Assembly: GCF_963678975.1 (NCBI RefSeq)
Contig: NC_089272.1
Span: 3,716,359 to 3,780,358, forward strand
Source: Dysidea avara
Taxonomy: Eukaryota > Porifera > Demospongiae > Dictyoceratida > Dysideidae
Reading direction: 5' to 3'
DNA: 64,000 nt
Notes under the pieces: model-generated
What the model was told of the DNA's origin: nothing
Database searches by the model: none
What the model saw: only the letters and a program-made list of their open reading frames with translations
Position numbers and translations under genes: made by a program
Shown: piece by piece, positions 26,297-39,100 of the stretch
How positions within the stretch are numbered: the first letter of the stretch is position 1
Layout of the letters: each line of letters begins with the position of its first letter

Positions 26297-26305
26297 TATT
26301 ATAAA
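26297..26305 (+). repeat. Left target-site duplication of the MULE (TATTATAAA)
   Basis: TATTATAAA immediately before the left inverted repeat, identical to 39844-39852. Nine base pairs is the normal Mutator duplication length. Confidence 0.92.
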
Positions 26306-26368
26306 CGTAGTTGCTATTCGTCCGGTCCCGGAGCAACAGTTATTCTTCCGGCACTCATCACGTGATCT
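26306..26368 (+). repeat. Left terminal inverted repeat of the MULE
   Basis: 63 bp, starting CGTAGTTGCTATTCG and ending CATCACGTGATCT; exact complement of 39781-39843. Contains one CACGTG E-box (26359-26364). Confidence 0.95.
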
Positions 26369-26455
26369 GTTGGGGTATTAATTACACTGAATTACGTGGC
26401 CCTCGAGGATCATGTGTGCTATTAACTCCGAGATGGACTTATTGTAGATTATCGT

Positions 26456-26650
26456 TTATTCATGAGCGTAAGAATGGGGTTTAAGGAAATCTACCATCAA
26501 GAACCCGGCCCCTACATCACGCGTGATATGATTTGGCCGGCAGCACTGTAAATAGCTGAAGCAGTACTGCAAAGCAATTTGTAGCTCCCTAAACTTGTAT
26601 TCGTCTCCAAAGAAGGATCTGCAGACGAAACATGGGCCCCCTTCATTCAT
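26456..26650 (-). CDS. Small ORF in MULE left flank, uncertain
   Basis: 64 codons beginning MNEGGPCFVCRSFFGDEYKF and ending in a TAA. Two CxxC-like pairs (CFVC, CC) are present but no known domain. It lies between the MULE left end and the 3' end of the fusion gene. It may be a second element-encoded peptide, an exon or chance. Confidence 0.15.
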   Translation of the reverse strand: MNEGGPCFVCRSFFGDEYKFRELQIALQYCFSYLQCCRPNHITRDVGAGFLMVDFLKPHSYAHE

Positions 26651-26749
26651 TTTCTTGGAAGATTGAGATACTCTAATAGAACAGTCAAGGGATATTTTTT
26701 AATTCCGGCCATAATGGCACTCCCCTCCAAGAGCTTTTCACATTCAGAT

Positions 26750-26911
26750 GTGATTTATTGAATGATAAATGGACTGACATGAAATTTAGGTTGAATATTA
26801 GGGTAGATTCTGGCTATATAAGCTACTGCAACTGCGCTGCTAGGGGTGAATCTCAGCTGCTGCATGGACCATGCAAAGATGCTACAGTTACTACCCTTCA
26901 TGTAGTTATGT
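26750..26911 (+). pseudogene. Possible degraded SWIM-like fragment
   Basis: The plus strand reads DLLNDKWTDMKFRLN, then SGYISYCNCAARGE and HGPCKD before a TAA at 26909. The CNC ... HxxC arrangement recalls a SWIM zinc finger, but spacing is poor and there is no neighbouring domain. It might be a gene fragment taken up by the transposon. Confidence 0.15.
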
Positions 26912-27104
26912 AATTAGCTGACCATGCACATTCTGGCTACAGTATGATTTTGATTGCAGTGAAACTCATCCAGGATACATGTATATTCTATTCATAATAA
27001 GGTGCCTGAATCCCATAGCTAGTTCAAATTACTATTGTAGAAAAATCCTAAAACCTTCGTTACAAAAACATGTTCCAAAGATGTTTGTTATGTTTGCTGA
27101 GTCA

Positions 27105-30100
27105 CTAACGAATACCACTAGCACATGTACAAATAGAGCAAAACCACACATAGGATGTAGTATCATCAAAAGTAACGCAAGAACGATGAAATGGCTTGGA
27201 ACACTTAGAACACCTGATCATGGGATCTCCACCATCAGGTAAACGACACAAACAAAAAACATTTACTCTCCACAGTATTGCCTTGCCTGGAACCTTCATT
27301 ATATCTTCCTGTGGAAATTTATCGATTGCTCTATTCTTTAGACATTGTAAAAAATGATTGCAAAACTCAGTTTGCTTGTATACTATTTTGGCAGGACCAA
27401 TTCCACTGCACAGTGAATAGGCAAATGCCAAAGAAAAAAGACCGCAACAAGAGCCACCATCCTGCTGTTGAACATCTTGAAATGTCAAGAAGAAATATGA
27501 GTGTGGTGTCCTAATCATGGAAGCTATCGCTCTTTTCGTGTCCAAGGAAACATCTCCACTACGATTGCTATCATAAACCATGACTTGCTTTTCTTTGCAA
27601 TCCTTATTTGTCACCAACACCCAGTGAGATTCATAACAATGTAATACCTGTATGAACTCTCCATCTTCTTGCTCAAAAGTGTTTGTTTGCATTTTCCCAA
27701 CATCTTGAAAACCACCAAATTGAGGGAATTTCTTTTTAAGCAAATCCTGTCCAGCATTAACTAATCGTCTATTAAGCCAACCATTGGGATTTTTAAGAAT
27801 ATCAAAATCAGAATACAATACCCTTGACCCTGAGGTGACATTAAATGCTTCTTCTTTGTCACTTTGAGAACCTTCATCTGAACTAACTGTGATACAGCTG
27901 TCTGTTGCAACAGCAGGTGATCTATTCAATTTGGATTTCTTGTTGTCTTGCTTTGAGAAACGTTTATGTATTGACACTCCACCTCTGCTGCATTGGTGTT
28001 CTGCATGCACAGAACTTCTGCACAGATAGCAAAACCACTCCTTCTGTGTTGGGACTGCTTTTAATCCAGCACAACACAAGTGTGCCCATTGTAAACATCC
28101 ATCGCAGCAAATGGACAGTGATCCTTCCTCTTCCTCCAAATCACATTCGCACACAAGGCAATAATACTTCATACTTCTTTTTGATTCAATGGCTTGTAAT
28201 ACCTTGCTCCATGAAAGATCGGTGAAGTACTTTCTAATTCTAGATATGTTAATATTCTCATCAATACATGTGCTTGGTAACATCATGGGTCTAAATTCAA
28301 TCTCGTCTTCACTTAAGGGTAAGCCTTCATTCATGGCCTTGACAACAGAAGACTTGGAGACAAACCATTCCAGCATTGCTAAACAAAGGAAAATGAAAGT
28401 ACATGCATCCATGTGTAGCAATTTAGAATACACAAATTTAGAATACACAGATCATGTTTCCATGAAAAATTTCAAGCAGAAATATAGGTCTATACACTGA
28501 AAGCATACAGTAACAATAAATTATGTAACTGCATGCATGCATTTGACAAAACCCAGCTTCCACGTACAAAGCTTTGTTAGTATTGTGGTAGCAAGCAAAA
28601 GAATTTACACCATTTATAAGCTGTGGGTGTATAAGTTTTTTACAGACTGTTTTTCAAGAGGCATTGATATCACACCCAGGTGTGGTGGGCTTTGGAGGGC
28701 TTTATATAGGGGCAAATGAAGTGTCAAAGATGATTGTACTACTGAGGTCCACATTTGACTCTCTACAGACTCTCCTTGTACTTGCTTCTACGGGGTCTGA
28801 TGAAAAAACCAGAATCGTCACAACTCAGACAAGGACACAGTGGGAAATGATAGTCTAGTAGATTAGCTATCCTAAAAACGTCAGTTTGATTTTGTGTGCA
28901 TGGAAATCAGGTTATCTTAAAAAGTTCAATTACGTAATAAACAAATTTCAGGGATTTTATTACTCAGCTATACTTTGGGTGGAATTATAATTTGTTGAAC
29001 TCTGCCCCCTGAATATTTAGAAGAAAGAAGTCTGTATGTTTTAAGTCACATCTCACATGTCTCATAAACCATAGAATAAATACGAATAACTCACAAATGC
29101 TTGAATTTTAACACAAGGAGTGTACACGTGTTTAGAGAAAATGTGTGCCTTATGTTGTGTACAGTGGTGAAGAACTCACAATACACCTGCATATGTACCA
29201 AACAAACTGTAATATAACAGAAGGCATGCATGTGGAAAATTAACTTGTAATATTACATCATTAATAGTACTCAATCATTAACCAACTTGCTTTAACCATT
29301 ATTGGCTGAAAAACAAATTTTACAAGACATCAGTCACAAAGTTTATTTTGAGTGAGCAAAGTGAGACTTCAAAGTGAGACGTCTTCTCCTATAATACATG
29401 CCAGCATGCTATATTTGATCACAACTCCTTACGTATAAAGTGTTGGATGTTAAATCAAAACAGATATCCAGTGGCTTCATTATCCTTGACATACTATGGA
29501 TTTTTCAATATCTGGGTGGAGACTGATGAGTTTACTTCAAATATCAACACGTACTCTCCATCACCTTCACTCTGCCACCTGTATAATTTGACTATAACTG
29601 ACAAACCTGGCATTGACACACAAAGCTTTGAGTATATGCTTAATTACATGCTTTGGGTAATTGTTTTATGCTGGTAGTAAAATAACACGTGGTAGAAATG
29701 GCGGTGGGTGTTCTATAGCATTAAAAGGCAAAAACCAAGAAGACAAATTTAGATTTTCTTTGTACTCATTCACTCAAACATAAAAAAGGATTTAATACGT
29801 GCTGGTCATTTCCATTATGTTGAGTTGTTGGGGAACCTACATTAACATTTTACATAACATTATACCTCTCTCTTGATCTCTATGATGCATTTTAAGGAAT
29901 GCAACAGGCTTGTTAAATGCTTTCTTCTTCTTTGGTAAGCCAACAACCGTCAAATCTCCACCTTTCGGTCTTCCCCTTTTCTTCATGGCACTAGGTAGCT
30001 GTACGGTAGATATGTCTATGGCTATGAAAAAAGTAGTATGCATGCACTGATGAATTAAATAAGGTATGCATGTACCTCCAGAACAATCGAGAGACTCAAC

Positions 30101-33100
30101 AACAGTAGTAGCATCAGATGGATCTGTTTGAATATGCTGTTTCATAGTAACACTTTGAGACACTTCTGGATAGTCATGAAGGGAAATCTCATAACTTTGT
30201 TCGTTTGTAGAATCTTGTCTTGCAGCACTTCTTTCATTTTGTTCTGCAATGGATATATCATCAGGTGTGTCGTCATGGTCACTGTCGTGGTGTTCATTCG
30301 CACCATGATCCTCCACATTAGCTATCTCATCTAAAGCATCAACAGTGCTCAAATCATCTAAAATATCACACAAATTATAAGTTCAATGTACATAATATTG
30401 ACTTTTTGAGTATGAAAATTAGAAGTAATTAATCAGGTAGCACCTAGCATAGAGTAATTAATAAAATTGTTAAAAATGGGTTGAGGGTTATAATTGCCTT
30501 AAAGATGTTTCTGTGTTAATTATCCATAAACAATTCTGCAAAATGTTCTAATAGATGAGCCTCGAACATCCACGATCCCTAAATACAGTACAGTAAATTT
30601 TATGAGTGATCATGTGAGTAATTACACGTGACTTGGTGGCAATTTCAAAAGTGTTAATATAGAATTAGTACACCAAAGCTCAAATTGAAAAATATTCACT
30701 CTAACAGAATATTCATCACAATGAATATTCAAGTTCTCATCTTTAATTATTAGGTTACTAATCAATCACAAACAGAGCTTTATGGGGGTGCCACCAGCTC
30801 TAAAATTAGTGAGACATTTTTTTCCTACAACAGTATATACCTTCACGGTATTCTACAACTTGAGCACGATTGTACTGTAGACATACAAATTTTCAAGGTG
30901 TATAATTATCAGTGTCTTAATTTTTATAACTAACCATCATTAGCTATACTTTCTACTCCATCACAACATTCCACTGACACATGATCCCCTCGCTCCCAAA
31001 TTTTTGCAATCTCTTCTAAACAAGCAAGCCTTGAGTTGAAGTCCTTCATGGATACTTCCGATGCCAACGTAGCCAATCTCTGAGTAATCCTATTCGCTTT
31101 CCTAAACTTCTCATGCTGAGAAAGCACTGCACGCTTTGGCTGTGTAACCATGCTAACAGGGATAGAATCTCCATCCGTAAACACATAGTGTTCATTCTGA
31201 TCCTGTAAAATAAGCTGGCTTGATCTGTAGTACTCTAGTGTCCAACGCTCCGCACACAATGCAGGCTGGAACAGTGGCAAATTAGACTTTTGGCAAACGG
31301 CTAATATATGCTTACATGGCAGCTGCATTGCTTTTCTAAAAGAACAATTACAATCTTCTGAAGATGCAGAAATGTGAATTTTGCTTGATGATTCATACTC
31401 GTATGTATCACCTTCCTCTGGTTTCAACTTAACCTTACTAACCAAATCAATCTGCTTTACTATGTAAGAGAGGGCAAAGGGAGTGACCACCTGCATGTAC
31501 TGACTCTTGACAGAACCTTTAGGAAATGGATGGGAAGGAGTCTTCTGAAATAGCGTAATGGCTCTGTGGTCTCGTTCTACATGAATACTTGACAGAACCT
31601 TCAACAATTCACGGCAAAACTGAGGGAGACGTGCAAACTTTGACATAACAGACTTCAACTTCTGGTTAATGCTCTCCACACGATTGTTGGTATGGTTTTG
31701 AAACATCAAGTTCTCATCTTTTAAGCCACACACCCACTCATCTCTTATTTCATGCCAATTGTCATTGAAATAATCCAGCACTATTTTGAGCTTAGTTTGT
31801 TTTAATTCTTCGTAAGCACTAAAATAGGCTTCTTCGTTAGTAGCATATGACATTCTTTGCAAGATGTCTAGCACATGTGACCTCTCTGCTGCTGTAATGC
31901 CCATTTTGTTACTGGTGATCTCTCTCCGAAAGGTCCTTAAAACATGATACAAGCATATCAACAATTTAGCACTGGGGAACTCTTGCAGAAGCACATTTCT
32001 TTCCGTAAAATCTTTGTCGGACATGATGGTAGTGTTCTTACCCAATCTTTATTGTGGTTCTTGAATATCAATGCCATTGCTGTAATGGTAACTGCATCTT
32101 CATTTGCAACCAACCACAGTAATACAATCTGACTTTCTCCATTTCCATCTTCAACTAGTAAAACATATAAGGGCATTCTGAGTTCATTCAGTTTGTGTGT
32201 TGCATCGATGAACAACATCTCTGGGAATCGCTTATAGTTTTCAACCATATAAGCATCTTGAAAATAAATTCCAGATAACACGTTATCATCATTTACCGTG
32301 ACTTCAACTATTGCACCTAGAAAAAGTTAATAAGTTATTTTAAATCAATACTATTACCAACCTGGGGACTTCTTTAATTCCTGTATAGCATCTTCTAAGG
32401 CTTTGCTTTTGTCTGTGGCTGCTTGCGCACGAGTGGCTAAATTATGTATATCCTTCAGTATCACCACATTTCCACTGTTCGCCGACATATGTTGTTGCAC
32501 TAGTTTCTTATCCGCTTTTAATTCTACTACCATGGTGGTAGCCTCATCTTGTAAAGTAACATCTAGTCGCCTCTGCTGGGGATAATGTCCAAATAACACC
32601 TAAAGCATGAAACTAGATGATCACAGTAAAAATGCAATCTAGAGCTTTCTCATACAAACTGCAGCGTCAAAACACTATCCATCAGCATTGTAAGTGGGTT
32701 GAGTCATTCAGATTATCTGGGACATTCGGGTCATGTTTTGCTTGGGTCAAGTGGGTCTCTCATGCTTCATAGAATACATGAATGAAATCACATGCAATGA
32801 CAAATTAGGAGCCACCCACCACCTTACGATTCAAGAATGCATTTTGTTATTCTTGGAGATATGTACAGCCACACCCACTTATTGAAAAATGTGCTGCTCT
32901 ACAGGTATATGCATGGAACTACCCCCACTTATCGTGTTGTTGTTTGTACATAACTATAGTGTGCCATCAAGTTTGTTGTAAGTTATGCTAACATGGATCC
33001 ACACCCAATTATTCGAGTACTAATCTAGTTATGTTTTGGTTGTTATGAATGATATTCTGAATAATGTATGGAATAAATGCATCATAATCCTGGGGAGATG

Positions 33101-36100
33101 GGAAATTTAACTTCAGATTTTGCTTATATAGGATCTACTACTCTTCCAAATTAATCTGGTTATACCCGGATCACTAAATACTCTTTTGCAAATACGATAA
33201 CAAGCCAAAGTAAAATGACTGACCTTGCTAAGTTTATGATTATGGTTGGAGTTGATTGAAGTCACTACCAGGTGCCTTCCATCCTGTGATGCCCGTATCT
33301 TGATCTCAGCTGGGCAATCCTTTTTAATAGTGCTAAAACAAAAATGCATTTAAATAATAAATAAGGCACCATAAAGTTATTTAGTTTGTCATCCTCTTTG
33401 CAACATTACAAGTGGACAGATTGAGCTATATTTTTGTAGTCTAGTTGGATATCTCACATGACTCAGAAAGCAAAATTCTTGTCTGTTCTATATAGCTAGT
33501 TACAAACTTTAAAGATGCCAAGAGGCTGCACTGAGACACCATTTCGGTAAACTTTCTGTGATGAGGTGGGAAATAGCAATGTGAATGGGAATGAGAGACT
33601 AACAATTAACTTTATCTAACTAATTTTGCAATTAAATTTCTTGCCTTACGATAAAACATCAAGACACACGGTAGTGTGTCGTGCGGCCCAAGAAGCCGGC
33701 GCGTAACACCCGTGAGTATATTGACAGGAAGAAAGAAAATGCAATTTTCGCACCTCCGTAGCTCTGTGCTGCCTTGATGAAACAACACGATTTTTGCTGT
33801 GGACACTCCCTCCACCTTCAGCACTCCACATTCCAAATTTGATCGAAATCGCTTCAAGCGTTCCCGAGATATGCGACTTCAAAAATTGGCTTAGTTTCTT
33901 CGTTTTTTTTTCTTCTTATTTTTCTTCCTCTTTTCGCACACTTACAAAAACTGCTATAAAACGCGAACGCCATATCCAATTGCATTGAAATTTGGCACAC
34001 AGAAGGGGGGTATAAAGGCGCATCTCTGTACCCACTTTGGCTGGAATACGATAAACAGGCAAAGAGTTATGAGCGATTATTCACGAAAAATAACACCAAT
34101 ATGTTGTCACGCCTACAGGGTAAACCGCGTATGGGAAGAAGCTGAAAATCGGTAGGTGAATAGGTTAACTATTGAACCTCAAACCTTTTGTGGTTTGAAA
34201 GAAATCGAGCTAAAAACCAGGAAGATACAACGAAAAAACCAACAGTGTGTAACAATTACGCAATCGAGATTAGCTAATAAAAAACGACTGCTTGCCACGC
34301 CTACCAGATAAACCGCTTGGGATAATGCTTTGAAAATCGCTGTACAGATGGAGTTATCATTTTAGAAAGGCTCTTCAATGGTGTAGAAGAATCAGACTTA
34401 AAGCCACGGAGTTATAACACGAAATTCAACTTGGTGTAGCAAGTGCGAGATCGAGATACTCTAATAGAGCAGTCATCCTAATAGAGCAGTCACCCAAAGA
34501 GAATTCAAGAGATCAGTTAGAAACAAGTAACCTATATAGAGATCAGCTACAAACAAGTCACCCTGTAGAGAGATCAGCCACAAACAATTCACCCTGTAGA
34601 GAGATCAGCTAGAAGAAGTTACCTTGTAGGGAATTCATGCAACTATAGAAAGAGATAATTCAGCTAGAAGAAATCACCTTGTAGAGTTCAGCTACAAAGA
34701 AACCACAATGTAGAGAGTTTAGCTACAAACAAATCGCCCTGTGGAGAGATCAGCTAGAAGAAGTTACCTTGTAGAGAGTTCTGCTACAAAGAAACCATCA
34801 TGTAGAGAGTTCAGCTGCAAACAAATCTCCCTATAGAGAAATCAGCTAGGAGAAGTTTCCTTGTAGAGAGTTCAGTTACAAAGAAACCATCATGTAGAGA
34901 ATTCATTTACAAACTAGTGGCCCTGTAGAGACATCAGCTAGAAGAAGTTACCTTGTAAAGAGTTCAGCTACATAGAAATCATTCTGTAAAGAGCTCAGCT
35001 GCAAACAAATCACCTGTACAGAATTCAGCTACAAACAAATCACCCTGTAGAAAGATCAGCTAGAAGAAGTCACCTTGTACAGAGTTCAGTTACAAAGAAA
35101 CCACCATGTAGGGAGTTCAGCTAGAAGAAGTTACCTTGTGGAGAGTTCAGCTCCAAAGAAACCATTATGAAGAGAGTTCAGCTGCAAACAAATCTCCCTG
35201 TAGAGAGTTCAGTTAGAAGAAGTTACCTTGTAGAGAGTTCAGCTACAAAGAAACCATTCTGTAAAGAGCTCAGCTGCAAACAAATCACCTGTACAGAATT
35301 CAGCTACAAACAAATCACCCTGTAGAAAGATCAGCTAGAAGAAGTCAACTTGTAGAGAGTTCAGCTACAAAGAAACCACCATGTAGGGAGTTCAGTTAGA
35401 AGAAGTTACTTTGTGGAGAGTTCAGCTACAAAGAAACCATCATGAAGAGAGTTAAGCTGCAAACAAATCTCCCTGTAGAGAGTTCAGTTAGAAGAAGTTA
35501 CCTTGTAGAGAGTTCAGCTACAAAGAAACCATTCTGTAAAGAGCTCAGCTGCAAACAAATCACCTGTACAGAATTCAGCTACAAACAAATCACCCTGTAG
35601 AGAGATCAGCTAGAAGAAGTTACCTTGTAGAGAGAGTTCAGCTACAAATTTAAAGAAACCATCAAGTGGAGAGTTCAGCTGCAAACAAATCACCTGTAGA
35701 GAGTTCAGCTACAAAGAAACCACCATGTAGGAAGTTCAGCTAGAAGAAGTTACCTTGTAGAGAGTTCAGCTACAAAGAAACCATCATGAAGAGAGTTCAG
35801 CTGCAAACAAATCTCCCTGTAGAGAGTTCAGTTAGAAGAAATTACCCTGTAGAGAGTTCAGCTACAAAGAAACCATCATGAAGAGAATTCAGTTACAAAC
35901 AAATCACCCTGTAGAGAGATCAGCTAGAAGAAGTCACCTTGTAGAGAGTTCAGCTACAAAGAAACCACCATATAGAGAGTTCAGATGCAAACAAATCACC
36001 CTGTAGAAAAATCAGCTACAAACAAATCACCCTGTAGAAAGATCAGCTAGAAGAAGTCAACTTGTAGAGAGTTCAGCTACAAAGAAACCACCATGTAGGG

Positions 36101-39100
36101 AGTTCAGCTAGAAGAAGTTACTTTGTGGAGAGTTCAGCTACAAAGAAACCATCATGAAGAGAGTTAAGCTGCAAACAAATCTCCCTGTAGAGAGTTCAGT
36201 TAGAAGAAGTTACCTTGTAGAGAGTTCAGCTACAAAGAAACCATTCTGTAAAGAGCTCAGCTGCAAACAAATCACCTGTACAGAATTCAGCTACAAACAA
36301 ATCACCCTGTAGAGAGATCAGCTAGAAGAAGTTACCTTGTAGAGAGTTCAGCTACAAATTTAAAGAAACCATCATGTGGAGAGTTCAGCTGCAAACAAAT
36401 CATCTGTAGAGAGTTCAGCTACAAAGAAACCATCATGAAGAGAGTTCAGCTGCAAACAAATCTCCCTGGAGAGAGTTCAGTTAGAAGAAGTTACCTTGTA
36501 GAGAGTTCAGCTACAAAGAAACCATCATGAAGAGAATTCAGCTACTAACAAATCACCCTGTAGAGAGATCAGCTAGAAGAAGTCACCTTGTAGAGAGTTC
36601 AGCTACAAAGAAACCACCATATAGAGAGTTCAGATGCAAACAAATCACCCTGTAGAAAAATCAGTTACAAACAAATCACCCTGTAGAAAGATCAGCTAGA
36701 AGAAGTCACCTTGTAGAGAGTTCAGCTACAAAGAAACCACCATGTAGGGAGTTCAGCTAGAAGAAGTTAACTTGTAGAGAGTTCAGCTACAAAGAAACCA
36801 TTCTGTAAAGAGCTCAGCTGCAAACAAATCATCTGTATAGAATTCAGCTACAAACAAATCACCCTGTAGAGAGATCAGCTAGAAGAAATTACCATGTTGA
36901 GAGTTCAGCTACAGTAAAAAGAAACCACCATGTAGAGAGTTCAGCTGCAAACAAATCTCCCTGTAGAGAGTTCAGTTAGAAGAAGTCACCTTGTAGAGAG
37001 TTCAGCTACAAAGAAACCATCATGAAGAGAGTTCAGCTGCAAACAAATCACCCTGTAGATAGATCAGCTAGAAGAAGTCACCTTGTAGAGAGTTCAGCTA
37101 CAAAGAAACCACCATATAGAGAGTTCAGCTGCAAACAAATCACCCTGTAGAAAAATCAGCTACAAACAAATCACCCTGTAGAAAGATCAGCTAGAAGAAG
37201 TCACCTTGTACAGAGTTCAGCTACAAAGAAACCACCATGTAGAGAGTTCAGCTACAAAGAAACCATCATGAAGAGAGTTCAGCTGCAAGCAAATCTCCCT
37301 GTAGAGAGTTCAGTTAGAAAAAGTTACCTTGTAGAGAGTTCAGCTACAAAGAAACCATTCTGTAAAGAGCTCAGTTGCAAACAAATCACCTGTATAGAAT
37401 TCAGCTACAAACAAATCACCCTGTAGAGAGATCAGCTAGAAGAAATTACCTTGTAGAGAGTTCAGCTACAATAAAAAGAAACCACCATGTAGAGAGTTCA
37501 GCTGCAAAGAAATCACCCTGTAGAAAATTCTGCCACAAACAAATTGCCCTGTAGAAAGATCAGTTAGAAGAAGTTATCTTGTAGAGAGTTCAGCTACACA
37601 GAAACCACCATGTAGAGAGTTCAGCTAGAAGAAATTACCTTGTAGAGAGTTCAGCTACAAAGAAACTATTCTGTAAAGAGCTCAGCAGCAAAAAATCACC
37701 TGTACAGAATCCAGCTAAAAATAAATCACCCTGTAGAGAGAACAGTTAGAAGAAGTTACCTTGTTGATAGTTCAGCTACAAACAAATCACCCTGTAGAGA
37801 GATCAGCTAGAAAAAGTTACCTTGAAGAGTATTCAGTTACACAGAAACCACCATGGACAGTTCTGTAATAAGTCACTAAGTCTAAGTCCTTGAAATTAGG
37901 TTAGGTGATCCTAAGGCTGCAGCACATGTTGCTGTCAGACCTTCAGTGCTGGTCACTGTAAAGCATTAATACAATACAATACAATACAATACAAAATATA
38001 TGTATTATATATATAATTCGTACATTTACTGATAAAATCAGAAATATTTAAGGTACATCTGCTTCATCTTTTCTTCTTCCTGTGGTAAAGAAAAAAAGAT
38101 AGGTTAAAAAAGTCCCAAAGCAGGCCATAGGCCGGCTTTGGGGTATACAAATACAAAAAGAAGTGAAATCTAATCCAAAACAGCCAAGCTGTAAAAAAAG
38201 TGTGCGGCCCTCAAAAAGGCTATGGTGAAAAAAGATGTGAAATCCAAGGTGACGGCCAAGAAATGGCTGTGATGGTAGGTTAATGGTAAAAATTTTAATA
38301 ACGACAATTCAGGTGAATTTTGTGCCAATTGACCAAGCGGCACCAAAATTCACCTGAATTGTTGTTATTAAAATTTTTACCATTAACCTACCATCACAGC
38401 CATTTCTTGGCCGCCACCTTGGATTTCACATCTTTTTTCACCATAGCCTTTTTGAGGGCCGCACACTTTTTTTACAGCTTGGCTGTTTTGGATTAGATAT
38501 TTATTTACTGTATAGTCCAAATTAGGGCTGAGACAAATGGTTCAAAACTTCAAACCTTTGTTCGGTTTCACAACATTAGACTACTGCTTTAACCTTCCAA
38601 AGCTTTGTTACCATGGATACTAGCATGTTAAACTACGTAGTTCCTTGAGTATAAAACTTTAGTGGGCAACTTGTATTACATGTTGGTATAATTATAGAGT
38701 TTAAAAGTGGTTCTGCTAGAGCTGTAACAAAGTGAGAGCTTGTACTACAGTATACAAACTAATAACCATCAATTGTGTTCATTAATTGCTGACACTACAT
38801 CTTCGAAGCTTCGGTAGCATTTCCAATAGAAGCTTCGGAGAGTGCATTTGGACATTTATTTCAGCCCTAGTCCAAATCAAGATAGATATCTATGGAAGAA
38901 GGATAACAGCACTCGACTATTAAAAGATTTTCAATCACTCTTCAAATTTTATGTGCTTACACAAATTCCACAAACGATCTGCATTATTGTACCTTGCAAG
39001 TACAAATCAAATAAACCTGAATTCGCTTTAAGAACTCTAAAGTAGAGTTCACTACTCAAGACTAGCTACTTTTTCTTCCTTCTGCAAATAAATTCTAAAG

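Larger units (their letters stand above)
33659..38498 (+). mobile_element. Composite repeat copy 2 (expanded minisatellite) in MULE intron 1
   Basis: Same order of parts as copy 1: hairpin head GACACACGGTAGTGTGTC (33662-33679), ~800-bp middle with degenerate reading frames, minisatellite 34490-37868, an inserted retroposon tail, and a palindrome (38168-38498). At 4.84 kb it is more than three times copy 1, almost all from array growth. It splits the DNA-binding domain of the MULE gene at the intron only, so splicing is compatible with it. Confidence 0.75.

Noticed and set aside
31958-32281. Separate gene for the first half of the transposase exon
   Set aside because: It is the same exon as 30935-32316 read before a 1-nt frameshift; both halves are parts of one DDE core.
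34490-37868. Regularly spaced ~31-bp repeats resembling a CRISPR array
   Set aside because: The repeats are head to tail with no unique spacers, the genome is eukaryotic, and a ~711-bp higher-order period shows satellite-type growth.
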